Below are positions 13,106-22,870 of a stretch of DNA of 64,000 nucleotides, piece after piece; the stretch's first letter is position 1, and every line of letters begins with the position of its first letter. Source of the stretch: Synanceia verrucosa (Eukaryota; Chordata; Actinopteri; Perciformes; Synanceiidae); the NCBI GenBank assembly GCA_029721515.1, contig CM056556.1:22156669-22220668 (forward strand), in the 5' to 3' direction. The notes under the pieces are model-generated. The model was not told the origin of the DNA. It ran no database searches and saw only the letters and a list, made by a program, of their open reading frames with translations. Made by a program: the position numbers and the translations under genes.

Positions 13106-16100
13106 TGAGACACAGATTCAAAGTGTAATTGGACAGTGATCACTATTCTGTAGGGCTAAATGTTATGCTCAGTATCAGGAATGTACCATTTTTATTTGTA
13201 TTGATTTTCACCCGAATAAACAGAGTTTTACAGTAAAAAGGCTTAAAAAGTAAAGTAAAGTCAAGTTAAAAAGTAAGATCACCTCAGCTCCGAAAACTCA
13301 AAAGTACTAATTTTGCATCTCTCAAAGTAGTAAAAAAGTAACGGTAAATGGCCTGACCTGACCTATTTTTTCAAAGCAGTTTCTCCAACACTTTAACATT
13401 AACATTTAAGCCTTGACAGCCATAAATGGTGAAAACTAAAAACGTGGGAAGAAGAGTTAGTATTATAATAATAATAATAATAATAATAATAAGTAGAAAA
13501 AGAAAAATTAATGAATGCAAATAAATACATAGGTACCAGTACCATTAAGGCAGTGAAACTATGCCAGCACTATGCTAGGGAAATCCCATGCTAGTAAGAA
13601 TCCTGAAAATCAGAACCTGCAGCAAAGGTAAATAATGAGTTATTTTTAATTGACGGGCATTTGTGTGTACAAGATATAGTCTGCAAAATGTAAAACATGC
13701 ATGACAAATCTGGCAATGGCAATCTCTTTTGTTGACTCTTTCCTCTCTCCCTAAAAAGAGAGAACTAAGTTGAAAAATTACAATCACCTTCCTTGGCCAA
13801 AATGTATGAAGCATGTTATCTTTGTTGGATGTATAATAACGGTGGAAACTTTATGGCTCGCATTGTATTTCTCTGTCAATGAAATTCATGGTGACCATTA
13901 TTTGCCTTTATCTTGACAGCATATGTCTATAAAAAACATTCCTTTAAGTCTCTCTCTTCTGTCCCTTCCTTTCTCTGCTGTGCTTCCACTTTGTAGCTCA
14001 GGATGTTTGATCTGAATGGAGATGGGAAGTTGGGCCTGTCAGAGATGGCAAGGTAATGTTTTACTTACTATCTATTCCGCATATGTATTTCCCTCAATGG
14101 ATTTGAATAATTTAATATTGTGGCCGCTAATGAAATCCTTTTCTCCCACAGGCTTCTCCCTGTTCAGGAGAATTTCTTACTCAAATTCCAGGTATGGAAC
14201 AAACTTTTTGAAGGAAATGTTCATGCAGATTAAAAATGGCTTCATTTCACATGCTGAAATGTGTAGTATAATGTAGCCATAGTTTAGCTTTGTCATGCCA
14301 TGACTTCTGCTATGTTTTTTTTACAGGGTGTGAAGTTGACCTCTGAGCAGTTCAATGCTATCTTCACATACTATGACAAGGTAGGAGACATTTTAAAAGC
14401 AGCAATAAATGTACACTCACTGGCCACTTTACTAGGTACACCTGTTTGACTGCTTGCTGATGCAAATATCTAATCAGACAATCTCATGGTAACTGACATT
14501 TCTAAAAATTCATCCAATTGCCCATGGGGAGGAGTTGCGCATGTTAGCCATCTCACGAGGTTGAAGAAGAAGCTGCAGGGACGTTTATCACACATACCAA
14601 CCATATATTTGCCCCACACACCACGAGGTCTCACTCATGGGTATAAGATAAGATAAGATAAAACTTTATTCATCCCGAAGGAAATTCTTTTAAAGGAGAA
14701 GGATTCTAGGGGCCAATGTTATATGAAACTCAGTAATAAACTTACAAACACATATTTTATTTACAATGTATTGGTAACACAAAGTTTATTTGTTTGGGAA
14801 ACATTTCTCAATGCGCTCCTTCTCTATTTACTAAGATGGTTCAGTCCAGCTTTTCCATCAGACAGCCTGCACAAAGCATTAACTTTTCACAGACAGCGAG
14901 TAGAGGCGGAGATGGCAGGATGCCTCAAAAGATGAAAGGTGAAAAGAAAAAGCTCAGACAGGAGAAAGTAGCAAAGTCGACAGTATATCACCCAGTTCCT
15001 TCAAAGACATGGTGGGTCTGTTAGTGATTCTTGTGATGGAAAGTTGTGGAACATGAGCTTGTTGTCTATTCCTAACTTTGTCCATAGTTTATAAGCTAGC
15101 TAATTTTTCAAAAATACCATTAAAATGCATAATTTTTTGGTGTCAAAATTTTCCAGCTATGGGGGGCCCAGTAACATTTCTTTTCATGGGGCCCAAGCTC
15201 ACTTTCTCACTCCAAGGATTTCTCAAAAGTTGGCAGCAGTGGTTGTATTAATCTGTCACACTGTCAACTGGGGTAGTCCTGAGAAATTCTCTCCATTTTT
15301 TTAAGTGAAATTAGTATTTTACTACAATTTACTTTGTCATTCATATTTAATCAGAAACAGTGAACAAAAGTTATTTTGTTTGCCACAGCTATGTGCCCCA
15401 TGAGTATTAGCCATGTTAAAAGATCATGGGGGAGCTGTTGTCGAATGCTAAAGAAATAAATGTTTTGTCTTAGGGTTAGGGTTAAATGATAAGACATGTC
15501 AGTAGTAGATACAAATTGAATTTAACTCAGGTTTATGAAACAGGCTAGCTTGAAAAGGGGTAAGAACAAATTTTCTGTAGTCTAGAGTAAAGCTGTCTGG
15601 ACGACTCAGCACTGTTTGTTTTTGGTTTCCCCTTAATATTAAAATCATGAATATGTAAATTCCTTGTTTTGTAACTGTGGTGCTCACCAACTAGGGAAAT
15701 GAGTCAGGTTTGTCCCTTTGCATCAAGCTCAGGCTGGTTGAGCAGTGGTTCAATTAATGGCCTCATTGCCTGCATTAGCAGGTGGGATGATTGGTGGGGA
15801 GGGGCTAGAAGACAGACAGGAGTAGAGTGGAGAAGATCATTTCTCTTCTTAATGAGTGAAAAAGCTTGATGTATTTGTACAGTTTGAAAATGTGAAATTG
15901 GTTGCAGTGGAATCTAACAATAAAATAATCTGGCCCTATATTTCCCAGTGACCCTATGTGAGGATAAGCGGTAAAAAATTGATGGATGGATGGATGGATG
16001 GACACTATATTTCCATGGCAAACCTTGACAAAACTAGTTAGCGCCAGGTCTAAATTTTCTAGCCACAGTGTTGGATAGTGCACTTTCATCTGCCAATGAA

Positions 16101-19100
16101 GACCATGTGATGGCTGAAAGCTCCAGAGAATTTCCATAAATTGACATGCTAAGAACCTTTTATCAAACTTGTATTTCGAAGGTCAGTGACGAACCTGAGG
16201 TCAGTATTCCTTTAATCTTGCCACTGTGTAGGCCTTAGTTAATAGAGTCATGTCAAGGTTAGGAGTGAAGTCAAGCACTCTCTATAGCTCACTCGCAGAA
16301 GACAGGGTTGAATGTTCAATTTTACATGAGCCACTGCAGTTCATTCATGTAGACTATCTCTTCGAATGGAGCAATACCATTTATGGGTGCAGTTAGTTTC
16401 ATTATTTTGTGATGAGCTCAGCCCCTGCAGCTGAATCACAGGCAGCTGCTGTCGCTGGCGTGGCACATCATATGCAGGGCAGAGTGCAGCAGGTCAGCTG
16501 AACGCTAACATGGCTCACAGTGCCACAGCCCCAAACTGTAAGGGATCTCGAAAACATCTGAAATTCAAGATGGCATGCAACTTAAGATGGACCGGCTGAT
16601 ACCTGACATGGCTCCGCTTTCTTTCATCATTTAAGGCAAAATAAACAGAATTCACACTTTATTCTCAAGATCTGGGACACTTCAGGTTGGCTTTTTAAAC
16701 ATCAAAGAGCATCTCCCAAAGAAAAAAAAAATTAGACTGGCAAGCCTCTCAGCTCTGAAGCCATCTTGAGACCAAGCCTAGATGAGCAGAACATGGTTTT
16801 GTTCCACTTGCCAAAGGAACATTTCCAACAATTTGGTCTTATTTTTTGGCCCCAAACTCTAAACGCTACTGTGAGACATAACTCATTAATTAGCGAACTG
16901 GTTCCATATTGACTTTACTGCTAACCCCCCTGTATAAAGCTGAGAATGGGAAGTCTTTTTTAAATCATCATTCATGAATGGTCATTTGGCTGGTACCATC
17001 ATGATGGCTGCCATACAGTACTGAATGATGTTGTTGCAGCAGAGCAGGACACACAAGTCAGGAAGCTCAGAATCTAAATGGAGCTGGCTCACACTGTTTA
17101 GCAAGGAGCATATTTTTCTTGATGGAAATTAGAAAAAGCTGGTGTAATAGGCAGCTGTAGTTTAAAATAACTGCAATATATTTAAGTCTGCTCTCTGTCT
17201 CCAGATCATTCCAGTGATCTCGTCTTTCCTTCCACTCCTTTCTGAACATTGTTTTGAAGATGAAACATACAACATTAGAAGTTACAGTTGCTGGTGTGTA
17301 ATGTGTGGTGTGTTTCTATCAACTTCCTTCAGGATGGGAACGGCTACATTGATGAGCAGGAGTTGGAAGCCCTGCTACGAGATCTTTACCTGACAAGCAA
17401 GAAGGTGAGAGGGATGCTTGAGTGAAGGTTCACAGGCATTTTGTATCGCATTAAGAGGGCAAAGAGGAAGCTCCTTAAATTTTCATTCTTTGAAATAGCC
17501 AGTGGAGGTGACTCCTCTGCTTGCAAAAGGTATGGTTGTATAGAAGTCAATGAGAAAATGAGACTACTTCTCTCAATACTTGATTTATCACATCACAGAT
17601 TAAATACAGTCTCAAGCGCTAGTTTCAAGTCCCCTTCAATACATCATTATATTCATTCTGGACATTATGGTCCCAAGTGAAACAGACAATGCTGCAGGCT
17701 GTGCTTTATGGCACGGTACCCATGTGTTGCCGTTGTCTGGTCTTTTCGTCTTGGAAGCTCAGTCCTTTCATCAGTTGGGGTGTGATGTAGCCTGGCTGTA
17801 GCCCTTCGTAATCTGCAGGGAAAAAATAATAGAAACCTCAGGAAGAGGAACAGAAGAAGGATCGTCTTCCAGGATGGATAGACATGCGATAGATGTATAA
17901 AAAAAATCAAGGGGATGAAGAGCAGCATTGAGTTGTTGGCAATGGATTCAGAGCAAAGTACGTCCTCCTCTCCACCTCACCAACGAGATGAAGCCTGGGC
18001 AGCACATCCTCCTTTCCACCACGCCAACAAGGAAAAGCCTCAGCAGTATGTCCTCGTCACCACCACATCAGGCAGGTACCAAAAGATGAAGGCTGGGCTG
18101 CCCAACCGCTACTCTACCACGTAAAGTGGGCCCATGGACACCCATGAGATGAGAAAGCACAGGGACTCTGACGCAGAAAGCTAGTTAGTAACATGTATTT
18201 ATGGGAGGGAGAGGAAACACATCATCCTCTCCACTGCTCCAACACATAGGGCCCAAGCAGCACCTCCTTTCCACCAAGTAACCTCAGCCCATGGATACCT
18301 GCCAGATGAAAAATGAAGATGAAGATGAAGAGGAGCTCAGTGTGTCATAAGTAGTCCCCTGCCAGCTGATCCACTTCTTATATATGGTCTGTGATAGCAG
18401 TACATACTGTGTCCCTGTAGCGTACTGTTGATGTCATGTACTTTTTATGAGCTTTTGAGCACCTGATACCATTTCTCTCCAACTTTCATGCCCTTCTCAG
18501 CTGTTTATTTCCTGTGCATTATGTGTACTATTACCATGTAAAACAGATAATACAACCCCCAAATTTGTGTTGAAGTAGTAAAAATTAACAAGCTACACGT
18601 GAAGAGTGGTGCTGACTGGCTGTGATTCCACTAAGTTACGTGTGTTAACTGTATCTGCATTCATGATGTGTGTATTGGTGCAAGCCCTGACTGATGTCTG
18701 AGTAGCACTAGTTTTTGTCATCTCTGCAGAGCAGGGGTAAAGTCTTAGATTATCTGAAATGTATGTGTATTTGTGACAGTGTGACATCACCTTTGTCTTG
18801 GCATCAGGACTTCTGTCCTGAAAAGTAATACAGGACAGCAAGACACTTGAATTCCAGATCTAATACTAGGGCTAACTAGCTTTACAATTAATTACAATAA
18901 AAGTGCTGTTTTATTTAACACATCTATATGGATTGATGATGTTATTGACTTCTTGCCTGGATCATGTGGCAATCCAAAAAAATGCATTTTTCACACCCAT
19001 TTATCTTTTGGCAACTGAAAACCTTAAAAATTTATAGATGTGGTTTACAGCCAGCTCATTCACATGCTATATGTAATAATCCAGCCCATGTACAGTATAC

Positions 19101-19763
19101 CCATTTAGTATTTATTGCTTTAAACTCTTTTTCAATTTACAGAACACTTGACTTGTATATAGATGGTTTATTCTCTTATTGTTGATCAGTGTTGCTAGAA
19201 ATACTGTATATGTAAATGCAACATTTTTAAAAATAAAATGTGTACATACTTGTATGCCTAAAAATCCAATTTAATCCTGGCTATTTTGAGTCAAATTCCA
19301 TGAGTATGTGTACATACTTGGAAAATAAATGTCTCACAGTTTCCATAGCAAGCAAGCTAAAGCTAATAAAATCTAATAGGCTAAATTAACAGTAGTCTGC
19401 AAACAATGTGAGGCATTCATTTTTCTCTCTGTCTAAAAATCAAGTTCCCAGATGAATTTCGACTGTACTGTGTGGTAACAGAAAGCTTCACAGGTACAGC
19501 GGTAAATAAAGTGATGATCCAGGATGACAGACTGCTGGTTGATTTCAGTTCTAAACAAAGTATATTTTTATCCTGATTAATGCCACTAGTTGTTTGTCCC
19601 TTCAGTTTTACCAACTCTATCATGTCTCCCCACTTCCTTCATTCAGGAGGTGGACGTGAACAGTCTGGCGGGTTACAAGCAGAGCATCATGAGCCTGTCC
19701 GACGGAGGGAAGCTCTACCGTAGTGAGCTGGAAATTGTCCTCTGCAGGGATCCAATTATGTGA
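502..19763 (+). CDS. calb2: calretinin (calbindin 2), EF-hand calcium buffer, 11 coding exons
   Basis: Calretinin is a cytosolic neuronal calcium buffer and sensor. Coding exons: 502-595, 6552-6628, 7730-7819, 8416-8496, 10424-10480, 12971-13048, 13997-14052, 14152-14191, 14327-14380, 17333-17404 and 19647-19763. All junctions are GT-AG and frame is kept. The joined product is 271 residues, the usual length for calretinin. Calcium loops starting and ending in Asp/Glu lie at residues 29-40 (EF1), 76-87 (EF2), 120-131 (EF3), 164-175 (EF4) and 208-219 (EF5). The sixth loop, near residue 250, lacks ligands, as is normal for this family. The N-terminus carries the QQPPHLHLAE block typical of calretinin rather than calbindin-D28k. 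Teleosts often have two paralogues (a and b), and I cannot say which this is. Intron 1 is about 6 kb. Confidence 0.95.
596..4130. other. first half of calb2 intron 1, mostly unannotatable
   Basis: This is A/T-rich intron sequence. The only clear feature is a GAAA/GACA-type microsatellite at 2162-2240. The longest open frame here (1613-2119) has no recognisable domain and looks like chance. I see nothing else to support. Confidence 0.6.
2162..2240. repeat. (GAAA)n microsatellite
   Basis: Tandem GAAA units interrupted by GACA and CGACA units, purine-rich on the plus strand, inside calb2 intron 1. Lysine/glutamate-rich and serine/phenylalanine-rich frames across it are artefacts of the repeat. 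Confidence 0.9.
4136..4422. repeat. foldback (long inverted-repeat) element, MITE-like
   Basis: Two arms of about 80-90 bases are near-perfect reverse complements: about 4136-4217 and about 4329-4420. Shared blocks include CTGGGATAAAATACTGCC and TTTGGAGTATTTCTGACGA. The roughly 110-base loop between them is unrelated. Nothing in it codes for protein. The structure fits a short foldback DNA transposon in calb2 intron 1. A transcript would form a long hairpin. Confidence 0.75.
4586..5931. mobile_element. MITE A (TIR GGCGCTTT...), interrupted by a second element
   Basis: The left end near 4588 starts GGCGCTTTC. The right end at 5930 is its inverted counterpart, GTGGAAAAGCGCC. Both ends continue into variants of a GTACGGCACGG-like motif. 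Removing the nested element at 5005-5781 leaves about 570 bp. A relative lies at 26355-26776 in this window, sharing the ends and the CTAGTACCTGG-type internal motif. The short open frames (4678-5018) are probably not genes. It is a non-autonomous DNA transposon; the family is not assigned with confidence. Confidence 0.65.
5005..5781. mobile_element. MITE B, hAT-like, nested inside MITE A
   Basis: The terminal inverted repeats are TAGAGATGTTCTGATACC at the left (5005) and, reverse-complemented, TAGAGTTGTTCCGATGCC at the right (ending 5781). The eight flanking bases on each side resemble each other (GATTAGTA and TCTTAGTA), as expected for the 8-bp target duplication of hAT elements. The interior is A/T-rich with T runs and has no transposase. 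The alternating GATACCGATACC-type ends are common in fish repeats. Confidence 0.6.
5932..6551. other. end of calb2 intron 1
   Basis: Unique-looking intron sequence between MITE A and exon 2. I see no gene or clear repeat. The last bases form a pyrimidine-rich acceptor ending CAG at 6551. Confidence 0.5.
7065..7640. mobile_element. MITE with TIR GGTGCCGTCTACACGACA, Harbinger-like
   Basis: The left end at 7065 reads GGTGCCGTCTACACGACA. The right end, reverse-complemented from 7640, reads GGCTCCGTCCACACGACA. TTA flanks both sides, matching the 3-bp TTA/TWA target duplications of PIF/Harbinger elements. It is about 576 bp and codes for no transposase. It lies in calb2 intron 2. Confidence 0.65.
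8497..10423. other. calb2 intron 4
   Basis: A 1.9-kb intron with no recognisable gene. Short stretches resemble fish repeat ends: AAATGGTAAATGG near 9590 and a CTCTGGATAAGAGC motif near 10350. Both are too short to call. A purine-rich stretch covers about 9720-10060. Confidence 0.5.
11208..11361 (+). mobile_element. tRNA-derived SINE
   Basis: The head contains an RNA polymerase III box A (TAGCTCAGTCT, 11220-11230) and box B (GGTTCAAGTCC, 11264-11274) at tRNA-like spacing. A non-tRNA body follows to about 11361. It sits in calb2 intron 5 directly before the first 86-bp repeat copy. It is not a functional tRNA gene: no matched acceptor stem is visible and the sequence runs on as a SINE body. 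Confidence 0.7.
11362..11447. repeat. exact 86-bp direct repeat, copy 1
   Basis: Begins ATGGCAGCATTTTTAAGAG and ends CTATTTCATCAA. It is base-for-base identical to 12842-12927, 1480 bases downstream in the same intron. It does not look like a microsatellite or a known repeat end. Confidence 0.9.
11592..12176 (-). mobile_element. short DNA element carrying a RecQ-helicase-like fragment
   Basis: The ends resemble each other inverted (CTAGCCTGGTCTT at 11592; CTAGTCTGGCTCT reverse-complemented from 12176). On the minus strand, about 11760-11890 encodes part of a helicase core: a glutamine-containing QEERL segment, then LPTGFGKSLIFQLAPL. This matches RecQ motif 0 and the motif I (Walker A) pattern PTGxGKSLxxQ. 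The frame runs on to 11592 without later helicase motifs, so it is a fragment, not an enzyme. WRN/RecQ-like fragments recur in fish repeats. The element family is not assigned. Confidence 0.5.
12842..12927. repeat. exact 86-bp direct repeat, copy 2
   Basis: Identical to 11362-11447. This copy lies 43 bases before the acceptor of calb2 exon 6, so it is probably the original, with copy 1 the displaced duplicate. That order is an inference from its position near the splice site. Confidence 0.85.
13066..13104. repeat. (CA)n microsatellite
   Basis: CA dinucleotide tract just inside calb2 intron 6, about 20 bases after the exon 6 donor. Confidence 0.9.
13462..13492. repeat. (ATA)n microsatellite
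   Basis: ATA trinucleotide tract in calb2 intron 6. Confidence 0.85.
14413..14495 (+). mobile_element. fragment of a teleost DNA repeat (CACTCACTGGCCACTTTA type)
   Basis: This stretch matches from memory a very common fish repeat that opens with a CACTCA-C-GGCCACTTTA motif followed by AGGTACACCTGTT and a TCTAATCAG block. Only about 80 bases are present and then similarity fades, so it is a truncated copy. It lies in calb2 intron 9. Confidence 0.5.
14643..14690 (+). mobile_element. retroelement 3'-tail-like fragment
   Basis: GATAA pentamers are followed by AAAACTTTATTCATCCCG and AAGGAAATTC, a tail motif seen at the ends of several fish retroelements. A weaker match lies near 46867. It is too short for family assignment. 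Confidence 0.4.
14700..17332. other. rest of calb2 intron 9
   Basis: About 2.6 kb without a supportable gene. At about 15945-16002 there is a LINE 3'-end fragment (TGAGGATAAGCGGTA followed by GATGGATGGATGG). It matches the tails at 29.6-30.1 kb and 33.5 kb. Otherwise I see only unique-looking A/T-rich sequence. Confidence 0.5.
15945..16002 (+). mobile_element. LINE 3' tail fragment with (TGGA)n
   Basis: CCCTATGTGAGGATAAGCGG followed by GATG/GGAT repeats is the terminal part of the same LINE tail seen in fuller form at 29815-30122. Only the last 60 bases or so are present. Confidence 0.6.
17405..19646. other. calb2 intron 10
   Basis: No supportable gene. At about 17955-18300 there are three diverged repeats of roughly 45-60 bases, each with a TCCTCCTxTCCACC core followed by an AAGCCT or AGCAG block. 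They suggest an old minisatellite or repeat body. The remainder is A/T-rich. Confidence 0.45.
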
Positions 19764-20424
19764 CTCTTCCCCCTTTCTCTCGTGTTGTGTATCATGATTT
19801 TCTCTCTGCCTGCCCCGTCCTGCTCTCCCAAGACCATGTCCACACCTTGCTGCCTGGCGACATATACCAGGTGCATGTGCCAGACACCTCCCCATCATCC
19901 CGCCACCCTAAAGTTATAACAACAGAACTAATAAGTGCACTGTCAGCAACAGCTCTTCTTCCTTAAATCCCCATTGTTCTTCCACCTGACCTCTCTACCC
20001 TAATGACCTGTCTGAAGCCTCTACAGTAGCTTTTCACCTTCTCAATTCACCCTTTACCATTTCTGACCACACCATCCATTATGTGCCTGACTTGCAACTC
20101 CTGAGCAAATCCCATTTTTCCACAGAAACAACCTTTTGACCGGTTGATGAAAACACCCGGCTTCATTGACCCTTCCCATTCGCTTGCTCTTTCAACTTTG
20201 CATTAGATACAATATATAGTAAAAGAAAAGCTGCAGACAGCTGTGTTTGAATTTGTCTAATTTATAATCTGTAATGGAGCTAGTTTTGATTTTTCCCATG
20301 TGTTTGTTTGTCTTGAAGCCTGAAGCCAATGGATTACTCCATTGCCATCATTTTCATTTTTCATGTTTGTTTTTTGACTGATACTGTCAATTGAAAATAT
20401 TAATAAAATGTCTTAAAATAAAAT
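19764..20424 (+). other. calb2: calb2 3' UTR with poly(A) signals
   Basis: This is non-coding sequence after the calretinin stop codon at 19761-19763. AATAAA hexamers at 20402-20407 and 20417-20422 sit in an A/T-rich end and are the best candidates for the cleavage signal. That would give a 3' UTR of roughly 650 bases. No gene is seen inside it. Confidence 0.6.
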
Positions 20425-22380
20425 CAGTCAACATTGTATGATGTGATTTTTGTTATAGAGTAACTGCCAGTAGGGACCTGCAGATGACAGAATATTTTAG
20501 AGTCAAGCAGCACTGTGCCATTCTGCCAATGTTGCATTTCCTGAATACTTTCTGTTGTGCTGCTCACCTCCTGCATACAAACTTGAGTATTTTATCAATG
20601 CCTCCTAGCTTTAAACTGCTCCCTCGCCTTCAACATTCTAGCTTAAACATAAAAAAAGTTTTAACAATGGACGCTATCACAACAAGAGCAAGATGGTGCA
20701 CAATTTAAAGCTGTAGTAAAGTAAATGCAGAAATCCAAAACTGCACTCTGGCATTGATTGCTGGTTTGTGTTGAGCATTAACTTCAGAAATGTCTAATTT
20801 TAATCGTTTCCCTAGAAATGCATTGCTTTGTGCATTGGAATCAAGATCATACATTGAAATGTTTCATCATAGCACTGACTCTGACAGCTTTATTTGCAGT
20901 GTGATGTCTTTCTCCCAGCTGCGTAATGAAAATGAAACAAGTAGAGTAATATTGCTGAGTCTGCGCTGTGCCACAAGGCGTTACCCCATCTTTTCCCCTT
21001 GCCTGAATGGGTAGCATAAGCAGCATAACAAAACACTTCTCCCCCTCCGTTTGTATTGAACTGAAGCGAAAGCTGACCTGATGTTTCCAGATCACATGAA
21101 CTCAAAACGGAAATGGAAAGGCACAAATATGGAAATACATTGAAATAACATTCAAATACAAAGTGAGAGGCACTTGAATGAATGAAACTCACGATTGACT
21201 AAAGTAAAGGTGAAGTAAAAAGGGAGACAATCTGGTAACATCACTCACAATGAAAATCACGGTGAAGCTTTTAATTTCAATCGAAACGAATGCAGGGCTA
21301 TGAAAAAATAGAAAAAAAAAACATTGCTGCAAAACTTAACCTGAGCAATGATCTAAATTGACAAGCAGAAAAAAGATTTGTCTGAGATTCCAATAAGAGC
21401 GGGAGGTATTCCCTGCTCCTGAGCTGAGATGTAACCCCTGACATAGTGAGACAGGACATGATATTTCTCGCAAAACCCCCGTAATTGAGTTGACATGCTT
21501 TTAAAGCCATCTGAATAATACAGCAAGCGCACAAGCCCCTCCCCACCTGTCTCAAGGTGGAGCTGGTGCAAAGCCACATCAATTAATCAGAAGCATTTAA
21601 ACCTTTATATGACATGTAGCTGCTCAAGGAAAATGTGCATGTGGCTAATGTTGCGATAAGAATTTAGCTGACAAGGAGCCCCATTAAGATTGTTTAAATT
21701 GAGACTGTATAACTCTTCCCGAGCCTCAGGAAAGAATTGTAGGAAAATGTTGCAAGGAGCACAAGTGGATTTAAGCTAATAGCTAATCTAATCATACAAG
21801 CAAGTAAGGCTATAGCAGAAAAAAACTTTTATGGTAGATTTATGGTCTAAATGTGGTGGATTTGTGACATCCATGAAATCCTAACAGCTTATTTTATGTA
21901 TGTTATTAACACATACATACACATACAAATGAATATGATCTTTGTGTAGGCTATCTATAATTTTGACATGTTCACAGTATTTTTATAGCACTTAAACTTG
22001 CTTTATAAAATACATGCAGTCTCACATGTTGCAATATAGGATCTTTAAGCTATAGTAAAAATAGTGAAGACAGACAGATCGGTTCTGCAGATAAATGAAA
22101 AACTCACTTAAATGTGCAATTAACATGCTGTAGATATAGAAATTGCTCTCTTGAATGCTATTAAAGCAAATTAATTCTGTCATTTTTTTCTGTAGTACTT
22201 ATTCTGTTGTTGAATCACCTGCAACTGCTCTGTGGGAAAATCACCAACCTACAGGTGCCTGCATCCTCAAGGAAGCACAAACGTGTAAGCTTGCTTTGTA
22301 ACAAAGTGAGATCCTTAATTACTTTTGGTATAGCCCTGGAGAACTAGGCTAGAAAGATGACTCAGCTGTTGTTGTGGGAC
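20425..22380. other. intergenic, calb2 downstream
   Basis: Unique-looking A/T-rich sequence. The open frames at 20847-21192 and 21298-21582 on the minus strand lack recognisable domains, splice context or codon bias. I see no gene. Confidence 0.5.
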
Positions 22381-22387
22381 TCACACA

Positions 22388-22870
22388 GTGGAGGGTGCTT
22401 TGAAAGAATACTTCAGGGAATGGGTGCATCGATGTGGGGATAATTTCTTACAACGCTACATCATTAAAAAAAGAAAAAAGGAAATGCTGATAGAGTTTAG
22501 AAAGGGGGCACATCTAATTAAACATTTTGCTGAAGATGCAGTCGTTCAGAGATTAGACAACTGTATATACCCCAGTGGCGTGCTTCACAAGTCTCTTTTC
22601 TGACAACATTGTGTCAGTCAACCAGAAGTGCGGACACCATCGCCACATGTTCTGCACCTTCAGCAGGAAAACGTGTAGTTATTTCTGCACATGCTTTCTT
22701 GTTGCTGATAACTAGATAGATAACTCATAAACTCACTTGCTTCACCAGCTAACCTGCATGGGACAGCAGGAAGAGTCAGAACTAAAGGCACTGCAGAAGG
22801 CAGGAAGCATCCACAATCCCTGAACGTCATAACTAAGCACTGCCTTCTGCTGCCATCTGGGAGCCAATTT
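22388..22870 (+). mobile_element. decayed LINE reverse-transcriptase fragment
   Basis: The translation of 22388-22603 includes a C-G-D-N-F-L-Q stretch, then KKEMLIEFRKGAHLIK. This resembles the region of fish non-LTR reverse transcriptases with the KTKEMxxDFRK motif. Further downstream (about 22740-22870) the DNA matches a later part of such LINEs (TTCTGCTGCCATCTGGGAG), now with stops and frameshifts. It is a dead remnant; the clade is uncertain (Rex1/CR1-like is possible). Confidence 0.5.
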